64,000 nt of DNA, from contig NZ_CP092891.1 of NCBI RefSeq assembly GCF_026559675.1, positions 2,480,001-2,544,000 of the forward strand. The letters run 5' to 3'. The notes beneath the pieces are model-generated. The model was given only the letters and a program-made list of their open reading frames with translations, ran no database searches and was not told the origin of the DNA. This stretch comes from Microbacterium oxydans (GTDB taxonomy: Bacteria > Actinomycetota > Actinomycetes > Actinomycetales > Microbacteriaceae). Of this stretch, positions 8,949 through 17,218 are shown in pieces (the stretch's first letter is position 1; every line of letters starts with the position of its first letter). The position numbers and the translations under genes were made by a program.

Positions 8949-9695
8949 GTGCAGAAGAAGCGTCGCGGCCGGATCCTGAGACGGGTGCTGTGGGCTGTCG
9001 CCATCGTGCTCGTCCTCGCGGTCGGGGGCACCCTGGCCTACACCCAGATCGGCGTCATGGCCGCGGAGCCGGAGCCGCTCGCGAGCGTGCGGGAGAACCC
9101 GGCGATCACGGTGACGGACGCCGAGCAGGGCATCGTGCTCGCTCCCGCCGATGGGGAATCCGACCTCGGACTGGTGTTCATCCCCGGCGCGAAGGTCGAC
9201 CCGTGGGCGTACGCCGCGATCCTCCAGGGACTCGCGGAGGACGGGACCACGGTCGTGATCACCCGCCCGTGGCTCAACCTCGCGTTCTTCGACCCGCGCG
9301 GACTCGACGCCTTCACCTCGGCCGCGCCCGACATCGACGTCTGGGGCGTGGGAGGGCACTCGCTCGGCGGCGTGCGCGCGTGCCAGCTCGCGGAGGACGC
9401 CGATGCGCTGCTGCTGTTCGCGTCCTACTGCGCGAACGATCTCTCGGAGAGCGGTCTTCCCGTGCTCAGCCTGTCCGGCAGCGACGACGGCCTGTCCACA
9501 CCGGAGAAGATCGCCGACGCGCGAGACCAGCTGCCCGCAGACGCCGAGATGGTCGAGATCGACGGTGCCTCGCACGCGTCCTTCGGGGACTACGGCCCCC
9601 AGGCCGGGGACGGCACTCCGACGATCTCGACCGAGGACATGCATGCGGAGGTCACCCGCCTCGCCGATGCCTTCCTCGAGCCTCTCGCCCGCTGA
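8949..9695 (+). CDS. membrane-anchored alpha/beta hydrolase
   Basis: The 248-residue protein has a basic N terminus (MQKKRRGRILRR) followed by one hydrophobic helix at about residues 13-33, so the rest is probably outside the membrane. The hydrolase fold is marked by VFIPGAKVDPWAYA, the nucleophile elbow GGHSLGG and a late His in IDGASHASFGDYG, with SGSDDGLSTPEK supplying the acid region. It belongs to the dienelactone-hydrolase/YdeN-like alpha/beta hydrolases of unknown substrate. The GTG start follows a -10-like TAGCGT by 6 nt, so it may be transcribed separately. Confidence 0.82.
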   Translation: MQKKRRGRILRRVLWAVAIVLVLAVGGTLAYTQIGVMAAEPEPLASVRENPAITVTDAEQGIVLAPADGESDLGLVFIPGAKVDPWAYAAILQGLAEDGTTVVITRPWLNLAFFDPRGLDAFTSAAPDIDVWGVGGHSLGGVRACQLAEDADALLLFASYCANDLSESGLPVLSLSGSDDGLSTPEKIADARDQLPADAEMVEIDGASHASFGDYGPQAGDGTPTISTEDMHAEVTRLADAFLEPLAR

Positions 9696-9740
9696 TCCGT
9701 AGGTCCGCACCGGTACGAGCGCGCCGGCAGCGGAGGTTCG

Positions 9741-10589
9741 TCAGCGCGCGTCCAGCAGCGGATGCAGGTGCCGTGAGCCGAGGACCGTCGCGGCCGTGCG
9801 GGCCCCGGCTTCGAGCGCGGTCGCGACATCGGTGCCGTGCAGCCGCGCATCCAGCACCCCGGCGAGGAAGGCATCCCCCGCGCCGTTGGTGTCGACCACC
9901 TCGACGGGCACGGCACGCACCCGGTGCTCGGCGCCCGTCTCGTCGATCGCGACGGCGCCGTCCGCTCCGAGCGTGCACACCGCGAGCCGCGCGCCGGCCG
10001 CGATGCGCGAGCGCAGGAAGGCGATCGGATCGCCGAGGCGGTCCGCATTGCAGAACACCGCGTCCGCGGCCTCCAGGAACGGCCGGTGGAACGCGGCCGC
10101 TCCGTCGTAGTCGTGCACGTCCACCCAGAGGGGTGTGCCGGTCTCCCCGGCGAGCGGCAAGAGGCGCAGGGGCTCCGCCGCGAGGTCGAGCACGATCGCA
10201 TCGGCCGCCGCCATCGCGCCCCGCACCCAGGCGTCGTCCTCGCCGGTGGTCGCCTCCGGCGTCGAGAGGTACAGCGACACCCGGGCGCCCGCACGGGTCA
10301 TCAGGTTCAGGTGCCGCTCCGTGACACCTGCACCCCAGTGCACCGGGACCCCGGCCGTCTGCAGGGCTGCGCGCACCGCGTCGCCCTCGGCATCCGTCCC
10401 CGCCAGGGCGTAGAGCTGCGTCGACCTGCCCAGCCCGGTCAGGCTGAGCGCCTTGCCGGCGCTGGTCCCGCCGACCGTCTCCCAGCTCTCCTCCGCGAAC
10501 TGCATGTGCGGCACGGGCTCGGGCAGATGATCGAGCACGACGATCCGGTTCCAGGAGGCGGGACCGGCGAGGAAGACGGAGGCGGGCAT
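9741..10589 (-). CDS. PfkB-family carbohydrate or nucleoside kinase
   Basis: This 282-residue cytoplasmic kinase has the PfkB C-terminal signature EVVDTNGAGDAFLAGVL with the catalytic Asp in GAGD, and the N-terminal glycine pair in ETVGGTSAGKALSLTGLG. Family members phosphorylate sugars or nucleosides (ribokinase, adenosine kinase, fructokinase). Lying 27 nt after the deacetylase and at the end of a nucleoside salvage block, it might use ribose or a nucleoside, but that is inference from position. CAGGAT 6 nt before the ATG suggests it can also be transcribed from its own leaderless promoter. Confidence 0.85.
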   Translation of the reverse strand: MPASVFLAGPASWNRIVVLDHLPEPVPHMQFAEESWETVGGTSAGKALSLTGLGRSTQLYALAGTDAEGDAVRAALQTAGVPVHWGAGVTERHLNLMTRAGARVSLYLSTPEATTGEDDAWVRGAMAAADAIVLDLAAEPLRLLPLAGETGTPLWVDVHDYDGAAAFHRPFLEAADAVFCNADRLGDPIAFLRSRIAAGARLAVCTLGADGAVAIDETGAEHRVRAVPVEVVDTNGAGDAFLAGVLDARLHGTDVATALEAGARTAATVLGSRHLHPLLDAR

Positions 10590-10595
10590 GCGACC

Positions 10596-10601
10596 ATCCT
10601 G
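10596..10601 (-). promoter_or_regulatory. -10-like hexamer before the PfkB kinase
   Basis: On the minus strand CAGGAT ends 6 nt before the ATG at 10589. The AGGA inside it could instead act as a ribosome-binding site, so the leaderless reading is uncertain. Confidence 0.3.
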
Positions 10602-10616
10602 CCGTCTCCGCCCGGG

Positions 10617-11729
10617 TCAGCCGATGCGCGACACCAGAGCGTCCAGCCCCATGCCGTAGTCGATGCGCACGACGGGTAGTGCGAGCTTGTCCGTGCCGAT
10701 CTGCACCGTGCCCGGCTCGATGGTCCGCGCCATCTCATAGCCAGCCTGCCGGACGCCCTGCTTCGCCGTGTCGTTGTAGTGCCCGAACGGATAGGCGATG
10801 ACCTCGCGCACACCCAGGGTGTCGCCCGAGAGGTTCAGATCGGCGGCGATCTGGTCGGCGCTCCAGTTCACCATCAGTCCGTCGCCGTTGTCGCCGGCGC
10901 GGTGCATGTCGTGCGTGTGCGAGCGACGAAGCACGTACATCGACGGAGGCGGGTCGGAGCGGTAGGCCGTGACCATGAAGGACGTCGAGAGGAGCTTGTG
11001 CTTCGCCACGACCGGCGCCGCGAGATCGAACCAGGTCTGGTCGGCGTCGTCGTCCGTGATGATCACGCTGCGGGCGGGGAGCGAGAGCCGACCGTCGATG
11101 AAGGCGCTGAGCTCGTCCCACGTCGGCAGGTAGAAGCCGGTGGTGGCGATGTGGTTCATCTGGGCGTCGAAGTCGCCGATGTACGCGTAGTTCCCGCGCA
11201 GCCAGCCCTTCTCGCCGTCCGGATTCTCGGTGAACTGGTGGTACATGAGGATCGGCACGTGCACGCCGTCGGCGACGTTCTGCTCCGGGGTCTTCCACGC
11301 GGCGAACAGCTCGATCTGCTGGTCGTCGCACACGACCGGATCGGCGCCGTTCACCCGGGCGGCGACCGTGAGGGCGGTCGCTTCCGCCGCGCTCGCGTAC
11401 CAGCCGGCGAACACCCGTCCGTCCACGAGCGGGATCGGAAGCGCCTGGTAGAGGCCCGCCTGCGACTGGAGCTGCGGGTCGGCCGGGGCACCCTCGCCCA
11501 TGAAGGTGACGGCGCACGCGAGCGGATCGTCGGCGTCCGCGAGGAGCTGTTCCGCGGGGGTCAGCGGCGGCGGGGTCGGCGAGGGGCTCGTCGTCGGGGT
11601 CGGCTTCGCCTCGGCCTCCGCGGGAGCACGGTGGAACCATGCGAACGCCGCGGCTCCGCCCCCGACGAGGACGACCGCCGCCGTGATGATCGCGATGACG
11701 CCCCCGCGTCGCCTCCCCCCGGAAGCCAC
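10617..11729 (-). CDS. membrane-anchored polysaccharide deacetylase-like protein
   Basis: The 370-residue protein has one N-terminal hydrophobic helix (GVIAIITAAVVLVGGGAAAF) and a Pro/Thr/Ser spacer, so the catalytic part should be extracellular. It carries NodB-like motifs: ILMYHQF, the acidic motif VIITDDDAD, the metal-ligand run SHTHDMH and AYPFGHYN. About 120 residues between the spacer and ILMYHQF are not recognised. GTG at 11729 is chosen because it lies 2 nt after the adenosine deaminase stop and gives a normal start just before the helix. The family removes acetyl groups from cell-wall or other polysaccharides; its place behind nucleoside genes is unexplained. Confidence 0.8.
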   Translation of the reverse strand: MASGGRRRGGVIAIITAAVVLVGGGAAAFAWFHRAPAEAEAKPTPTTSPSPTPPPLTPAEQLLADADDPLACAVTFMGEGAPADPQLQSQAGLYQALPIPLVDGRVFAGWYASAAEATALTVAARVNGADPVVCDDQQIELFAAWKTPEQNVADGVHVPILMYHQFTENPDGEKGWLRGNYAYIGDFDAQMNHIATTGFYLPTWDELSAFIDGRLSLPARSVIITDDDADQTWFDLAAPVVAKHKLLSTSFMVTAYRSDPPPSMYVLRRSHTHDMHRAGDNGDGLMVNWSADQIAADLNLSGDTLGVREVIAYPFGHYNDTAKQGVRQAGYEMARTIEPGTVQIGTDKLALPVVRIDYGMGLDALVSRIG

Positions 11730-11731
11730 GA

Positions 11732-12847
11732 TCAGATGTCGAATCCCTCGGCGATCATCTCCACGAGCTCCTCGCGCTCCTCCACGGGGAGGAACGCCGC
11801 CGCGGCGGCGTTGAACTGGAAGGTCTCGAGGTCGTCGAGGTCGTACTCGAAGGCCTCCACGAGCAGGGCCAGCTCGCGCGTGAGCGACGTGGCGCTCATC
11901 GTGCGGTTGTCGACGTTCACGGTCACCGCGAATCCGAGCTGGTACAGCAGATCGAACGGGTGATCGACCAGCGTGTTGCCCCACGCGGAGATCGCGCCGG
12001 TCTGCAGGTTCGAGGACGGCGACAGCTCCAGCGGGATCTCACGGTCGCGCACCCAGCGGGCCAGGTCGCCGAACTGCACCTGCACCTCGTCGCCCTCCTG
12101 CGTGACGACCTGGAGGTCTTCGGCGATGCGCACGCCGTGGCCGAGCCGGAGGGCGCGGCCGTCCAGGAGCGCCGAGCGGATCGAGGCGAGCCCGGCCGCC
12201 TCACCGGCATGCACCGTCACGGGGAAGAAGTTCTCGGCGAGGTAGTCGAAGGCCGCGCGATGGTTCGACGGCGGGAAGCCGTCCTCGGGACCGGCGATGT
12301 CGAAGCCCACCGCACCGCGTCCGCGGAAGCCGACCGCGAGCTCCGCGATCTCCCGGGCACGATCGGTGTGACGCATGGCCGTGATCAGCTGACCGACGCG
12401 GATGCTGCGGCCGTCGCGGTCGGCGGCGTCCTCACCCTCCTCGATCCCCTGCTGCACGGCTTCGACGGTCTGCTCGAGCGTGAGGCCACGGGACAGATGC
12501 TGCTCCGGCGCCCAGCGCACCTCGCCGTACACGACGCCGTCCGCAGCGAGGTCCTGCACGAACTCGCGCGCGACGCGGGTCAGGCCCTCCTTCGTCTGCA
12601 TGACGGCCGTCGTCAGGTCGAAGGTCTTGAGGTACTCCACCAGCGAACCCGAGTCGCTCTGCTTCGCGAACCAGGTGCCGAGGGCGGCCGGATCGGTCTC
12701 CGGGGTCTCCAGTCCGATCGCGTCCGCGAGCTCGATGATCGTCGCCGGGCGCAGAGCCCCGTCGAGGTGGTCGTGCAGCGACACCTTCGGGAGGCTCCGC
12801 AGGGAGACGCCCTGCAGCGTGACGTCGCCGTTCGCATCGATCGACAT
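11732..12847 (-). CDS. add: adenosine deaminase
   Basis: This cytoplasmic zinc enzyme converts adenosine and deoxyadenosine to inosine and deoxyinosine. The 371-residue protein has the zinc-binding HxH in SLHDHLDGALRP, then VHAGEAAG, LGHGVRIAED and the SPSSNLQTGA segment, in the order usual for bacterial adenosine deaminases. The ATG at 12847 follows GAGAGGAT. It lies downstream of deoA and cdd on the same strand with a 50-nt gap, and its product inosine fits a nucleoside salvage operon. It could in principle be an adenine-specific member, but the motifs favour adenosine. Confidence 0.93.
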   Translation of the reverse strand: MSIDANGDVTLQGVSLRSLPKVSLHDHLDGALRPATIIELADAIGLETPETDPAALGTWFAKQSDSGSLVEYLKTFDLTTAVMQTKEGLTRVAREFVQDLAADGVVYGEVRWAPEQHLSRGLTLEQTVEAVQQGIEEGEDAADRDGRSIRVGQLITAMRHTDRAREIAELAVGFRGRGAVGFDIAGPEDGFPPSNHRAAFDYLAENFFPVTVHAGEAAGLASIRSALLDGRALRLGHGVRIAEDLQVVTQEGDEVQVQFGDLARWVRDREIPLELSPSSNLQTGAISAWGNTLVDHPFDLLYQLGFAVTVNVDNRTMSATSLTRELALLVEAFEYDLDDLETFQFNAAAAAFLPVEEREELVEMIAEGFDI

Positions 12848-12897
12848 GGTGATCCTCTCGGTCGCGGATGTGCTCAGTTCAGGCTAGCGGTCCGCCG

Positions 12898-14193
12898 TCA
12901 CGCCGTGATGCGCTCCCGCACGATGGGACCGGTCTCCGGTGCCTCGTCGCCGATCTCCCACGCGCCGTCGAGCGCGTCGATGGCACGCGGGAAACGCGCC
13001 TCGTCCGCGGCGGACAGCGTGAAGAGCGGCTGCCCGGCGACGACGCGGTCGCCCGGCTTCGCGTGCAGGTCGATGCCGGCCTCGAAGACCACCGGGTCCT
13101 CGGCCCTGGCACGTCCGGCCCCGAGCCGCCATGCGGCCACGCCGAACGGGAGCGCGTCCATGCGCGTGATCACGCCGTCGGCCGGAGCCGTCACGACGTG
13201 TGTCTCCCTCGCCGTCGGCAGCGCCGCGTCCGGGTCGCCGTCCTGCGCGCGGATCATGGCCTTCCAGCTGTCCATGGCGCGGCCGTCGTCGAGCGCGGCC
13301 TCCACATCGGCGTCCGGCTGGCCGGCGAGGGCGAGCATCTCCCGGGCGAGGGCCAGCGTCAGCTCGCGCACGTCGGCGGGACCGCCGCCGGCGAGGATCT
13401 CGACCGACTCGCGCACCTCGTTGGCGTTGCCGATCGCGAGGCCGAGCGGGACGTTCATGTCGGTCAGGAGGGCGGTCGTCGCGACGCCGGAGTCGGTGCC
13501 GAGCGCGACCATGGTTCGAGCGAGCTCGCGGGCGCGATCGATGTCCTGCATGAAGGCGCCGGAGCCGAACTTCACGTCCAGCACCAGAGCGTCGGTGCCC
13601 TCCGCGATCTTCTTCGACATGATGCTCGACGCGATCAGCGGGATCGCCTCGACCGTGCCGGTCACGTCGCGGAGCGCATAGAGCTTCTTGTCCGCGGGGG
13701 CGAGGCCCGAACCCGCGGCGCAGATGACCGCGCCGACGTCGCCCTGCATCTGCGCGAACATCTCCTCGTTGCTGAGCGCCGCGCGCCAGCCCGGGATCGA
13801 CTCGAGCTTGTCGAGCGTGCCGCCGGTGTGACCGAGGCCGCGTCCGCTCAGCTGCGGCACGGCCACGCCGAACGCCGCGACCAGAGGAGCGAGCGGAAGG
13901 GTGATCTTGTCACCGACCCCGCCCGTCGAGTGCTTGTCGACCGTGCGCTTGCCGAGGGACGCGAAGCTCATCCGCTCCCCCGACGCGATCATCGCGTCGG
14001 TCAGCACGCGGATCTCGTCGCGCTCCATGCCGCGCTGGAAGATCGCCATCGCGAACGAGGCCATCTGCGCATCGGAGACGTAGCCGCGCGTGTACGCGTC
14101 GATCATCCAGCGCAGCGCCGCCTCGGGGACGACACCGCCGTCGCGCTTGGCGCGGATCACGTCCACCGCGTCGAAAGGCTCCACCGTCGTCAT
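12898..14193 (-). CDS. deoA: thymidine (pyrimidine-nucleoside) phosphorylase
   Basis: The enzyme cleaves thymidine or other pyrimidine nucleosides with phosphate to give the free base and (deoxy)ribose 1-phosphate. The 431-residue product contains GKRTVDKHSTGGVGDK, the family signature SGRGLGHTGGTLDKLESIPG, SSIMSKKIAEG and KFGSGAFM. Length and domain order are normal. The ATG at 14193 follows GGAGG with good spacing and overlaps the cdd stop by 4 nt; upstream in-frame residues are low-complexity and rejected. It works naturally with cytidine deaminase, which supplies uridine or deoxyuridine. Confidence 0.95.
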   Translation of the reverse strand: MTTVEPFDAVDVIRAKRDGGVVPEAALRWMIDAYTRGYVSDAQMASFAMAIFQRGMERDEIRVLTDAMIASGERMSFASLGKRTVDKHSTGGVGDKITLPLAPLVAAFGVAVPQLSGRGLGHTGGTLDKLESIPGWRAALSNEEMFAQMQGDVGAVICAAGSGLAPADKKLYALRDVTGTVEAIPLIASSIMSKKIAEGTDALVLDVKFGSGAFMQDIDRARELARTMVALGTDSGVATTALLTDMNVPLGLAIGNANEVRESVEILAGGGPADVRELTLALAREMLALAGQPDADVEAALDDGRAMDSWKAMIRAQDGDPDAALPTARETHVVTAPADGVITRMDALPFGVAAWRLGAGRARAEDPVVFEAGIDLHAKPGDRVVAGQPLFTLSAADEARFPRAIDALDGAWEIGDEAPETGPIVRERITA

Positions 14194-14588
14194 CGTGCTT
14201 CCTCCAGGTCGCGCGGCCCGAACGCATCGGGCAGCACCTCGTCGATCGTGCGGATGCCGGAGACCGTCTCCAGGAGCATCCCGGGCATCGCATGCTCGAA
14301 CAGCAGCTGGCGACAGCGTCCGCACGGCATGATCGTCTGCCCCTCGTTGTTGACGCACACGAAGGCGACGAGCTGGCCGCCGCCGGACATGTGCAGGTCG
14401 CCCACCAGCGCGCACTCGGCGCAGAGCGTCACGCCGTACGACGCGTTCTCCACGTTGCAGCCGGCCACGATGCGCCCGTCGCCGACGAGCGCCGCCGCCC
14501 CCACGCGATAGCGCGAATACGGCGCGTACGCCTTCGTCATGGCATCCGTGGCGACCTGGCGCAGCTCATCCCAGTCGATGTCCGTCAT
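14190..14588 (-). CDS. cdd: cytidine deaminase
   Basis: This 132-residue tetrameric-type cytidine deaminase hydrolyses cytidine and deoxycytidine to uridine and deoxyuridine. The zinc site is visible as TLCAEC (Cys plus catalytic Glu) and the MPCGRCRQ pair of cysteines. GCNVENASYG matches the substrate loop. It starts 27 nt after the upstream permease and overlaps deoA by 4 nt. The direct coupling of transporter, deaminase and phosphorylase supports pyrimidine nucleosides as imported substrates. Confidence 0.95.
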   Translation of the reverse strand: MTDIDWDELRQVATDAMTKAYAPYSRYRVGAAALVGDGRIVAGCNVENASYGVTLCAECALVGDLHMSGGGQLVAFVCVNNEGQTIMPCGRCRQLLFEHAMPGMLLETVSGIRTIDEVLPDAFGPRDLEEAR

Positions 14589-14615
14589 TGCGATGCTTCT
14601 CTCTTCCCGACCGGC

Positions 14616-15902
14616 CTAGGACTTGATGTACGGCTTGCCGTCGGCGGCAGGGGCCTTGATCTGCCCGGCGAACCCGGCGACCGCGAGCAGCGTCACGACG
14701 TAGGGAAGCATCAGCATGAACTCGCCGGGGATGGGCGTCTTCAGGATCGACAGCAGGTTCTGCAGGTTGGTCGCGAAGCCGAAGAGCAGCGCCGCGAGCG
14801 TCGCACGGATCGGGTCCCAGCGTCCGAAGATGACCGCGGCGAGGGCGATGAAGCCGAGCCCGGCCGTCATGTCCTTGCCGAACTGCGGCACCGAGACCAG
14901 CGTGAAGTACGCGCCGCCCATGCCCGCGATCGCACCGGCGAGCAGCACGTTCCAGAAGCGCGTCGGGTTGACCTTGATGCCGACCGTGTCGGCGGCCTGC
15001 GGGTGCTCGCCGACGGCACGCAGCCGCAGACCCCAGCGGGTGCGGTACAGGCCCCAGGCCACGACGGCGACGGTGATGAACATCAGATACCCGATGAACG
15101 TCTGGTTGAACAGCACCGGTCCGATGATCGGGATGTCGCTGAGCAGCGGGATCTCGAAGCGCGGGAACCGCACCGGGGTGTTCAGCGTCTGCTCGTTCGG
15201 CGCGAGCAGCGCGCCGTAGAGGAACCCGGTGAGACCGGTGACGAGGACGTTCAGCACGACACCGACGATGACCTGCTCGACGAGGTACTTGATCGCGAAT
15301 GCGGCGAGCACGCTGGCCACCAGGACACCGCCGATCATCGCTCCGACGAGGCCGACGAACGGGTTGCCGGTGATGCTGGAGAGCAGTGCGGCGGAGAACG
15401 CGCCGAGGAGCAGCTGCCCCTCGATCGCGACGTTGACCACACCGGCACGTTCACCGATGACGCCGCCCAGGGCGCCGAACACGAGCGGCACCGACAGCGA
15501 CACCGCACCGAACAGCAGGCTGGTGACGGGAACGAGTCCGCCGGCCGAGGCCCACACGAGGAACGCGAAGACGGCCAGGACGCTGTAGGCGATGACCAGC
15601 CAGAGCCCGGGTGCACGGTAGGTCCACGCCCGGAGGAACGCTCCGACCGTCAGGACCACCAGGATGCCGAACACGACCCAGAAGGTCGAGGCCGTCGGCA
15701 GCGCCACGTCCGGCAGCGCGAGCGCCGACGAGGGGTCGGAGAGCCGGAAGGTGCTGATGCCGTCACGCGGCACGGCGAGGAAGAGCAGCGCCAGCAGCGC
15801 GGCGGCCGCGGCGAGCACGATCGGCGCCTTGAGGTGACGCTCCTTCACGGTGGCGAGCTGCACGGTGCCGTCAGCCGCCTGGGTCTGCACGAGGGACATC
15901 AT
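14616..15902 (-). CDS. nucleoside ABC transporter permease (second subunit)
   Basis: This 428-residue permease has about ten hydrophobic segments. It carries the conserved sequence of the BPD_transp_2 family found with BMP-type nucleoside receptors, such as GERAGVVNVAIEGQLL and GINPTRFW-like KVNPTRFWNVLLAGAIAGMG. It pairs with the permease encoded just upstream. Two adjacent ATG codons (15902 and 15899) overlap the upstream stop; 15902 is given. Upstream sequence in this frame is the shadow of the other permease. Likely substrates are purine or pyrimidine nucleosides, inferred from the operon. Confidence 0.9.
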   Translation of the reverse strand: MMSLVQTQAADGTVQLATVKERHLKAPIVLAAAAALLALLFLAVPRDGISTFRLSDPSSALALPDVALPTASTFWVVFGILVVLTVGAFLRAWTYRAPGLWLVIAYSVLAVFAFLVWASAGGLVPVTSLLFGAVSLSVPLVFGALGGVIGERAGVVNVAIEGQLLLGAFSAALLSSITGNPFVGLVGAMIGGVLVASVLAAFAIKYLVEQVIVGVVLNVLVTGLTGFLYGALLAPNEQTLNTPVRFPRFEIPLLSDIPIIGPVLFNQTFIGYLMFITVAVVAWGLYRTRWGLRLRAVGEHPQAADTVGIKVNPTRFWNVLLAGAIAGMGGAYFTLVSVPQFGKDMTAGLGFIALAAVIFGRWDPIRATLAALLFGFATNLQNLLSILKTPIPGEFMLMLPYVVTLLAVAGFAGQIKAPAADGKPYIKS

Positions 15903-17218
15903 GCCGTCACCGCCTTCTTCGCGGCCTTGGCTCTGAGCCTGGCCGCCTTCTCCACGTCGGTCTTCGGAAGGAAGAACACCGAGCGCAGCAGCGGCGGCGC
16001 GGCGATGAACAGCACGACGAGGGACTGGACCACGAGCACGATGTCGACCGGGATGTTCTGCGCCTGCATCGAGAAGGAACCCGCCTTGAGCGCGCCGAAC
16101 AGGATGCCGGCGGCGAAGGTCCCCCAGGCGCGGCTGCGCCCGAGGAGGGCGACGGTGATCGCGTCGAAGCCGATGCCGGCGTCGATGGTCTCGGTGACAC
16201 CGGTGGTGACCGCGCCCTGGATCTGGTTCATCCCGGCGAGGCCCGCCAGTCCACCGGCGAACAGCATCGCGTACACGTAGATGCGCTGCACGCTGATGCC
16301 GGCGGCGCGTGCGGCGTGCGGGTTCTCGCCCACGGCGCGCATCCGCATGCCGAGCGAGGACCGCTCGATGAGCCACCACACGAACAGGGTCGCCACGATC
16401 ACGATCACGAAGCCCAGGTCGAGCAGCGGGAACTGCGGTCCGAGCAGCGTCGGGAACTGCGCGCTCTGCGGCGTCGCGGAGCCGAGGGCCTGGTTCGTCC
16501 CCGGCTTCTGCAGCAGGCCCGGAGTGCGGATCATCCACAGCAGCAGGTAGTACGCGATGTAGTTGAGCATGATCGTGAGGATCACCTCGTGCGCACCGGT
16601 GCGCGCCTTGATGAGTCCCGCGATGGCGCCCCAGAGCGCACCGCCGGCGATGCCCGCGATCAGCGTGACCGGGATGTGCAGCCAGATCGGCAGGTCGAGC
16701 GAGAACGTCAGCAGCGCCGCGACCGCGACACCGATGAGCATCTGGCCGCGCGCACCGATGTTGAACAGGCCGACGCGGAACGCCAGCGCGACGCCGAGGC
16801 CGGCCGCGATCAGCGGGGCCGCGAAGCCGAGCGTGTTGGTCAGCGGGCGGATCTGCGCCGCGAAGTCCGCGCCGCGGGCGTTGAAGATCGCACCGCGGAA
16901 GAGCGCCTCGTAGCCGTTGTACACGGCGTTCCAGGCGGCGACGAACGTGTCACCGGGCTGCGCGAAGAAGTAGACGGATGCCGCCTGCACGTCTTCGTTC
17001 GTGAAGGCGATGAGGATGCCGCCGACGATCAGCGCCAGCACGATCGCGAGGATCGTGGTGACCGCGTTGCCGCGGAGGATCTCCTTGAGGATGACGTTGC
17101 CGCGCGGGGGCGGAGGCACGTCGGCGGGATCGCGCGGGACCGTTCCGGTGCTCGTCGCGAGCTCCTGCGGAGGGATCCCCTTGGTCACATCACCTGCGCC
17201 GGGCGTCGTACCGCTCAC
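15899..17218 (-). CDS. nucleoside ABC transporter permease (first subunit)
   Basis: The 439-residue protein has a Pro-rich cytoplasmic N terminus of about 45 residues and then about ten membrane segments. FNIGARGQMLIG and HEVILTIMLNYIA are typical of the BPD_transp_2 permeases that accompany BMP-family receptors. AVGENPHAARAAGI is a probable coupling loop to the ATPase, and a matching loop occurs in the second permease. It begins inside the ATPase stop (4-nt overlap) and ends at the start of the second permease, so the three subunits are made from one message. Confidence 0.9.
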   Translation of the reverse strand: MSGTTPGAGDVTKGIPPQELATSTGTVPRDPADVPPPPRGNVILKEILRGNAVTTILAIVLALIVGGILIAFTNEDVQAASVYFFAQPGDTFVAAWNAVYNGYEALFRGAIFNARGADFAAQIRPLTNTLGFAAPLIAAGLGVALAFRVGLFNIGARGQMLIGVAVAALLTFSLDLPIWLHIPVTLIAGIAGGALWGAIAGLIKARTGAHEVILTIMLNYIAYYLLLWMIRTPGLLQKPGTNQALGSATPQSAQFPTLLGPQFPLLDLGFVIVIVATLFVWWLIERSSLGMRMRAVGENPHAARAAGISVQRIYVYAMLFAGGLAGLAGMNQIQGAVTTGVTETIDAGIGFDAITVALLGRSRAWGTFAAGILFGALKAGSFSMQAQNIPVDIVLVVQSLVVLFIAAPPLLRSVFFLPKTDVEKAARLRAKAAKKAVTA

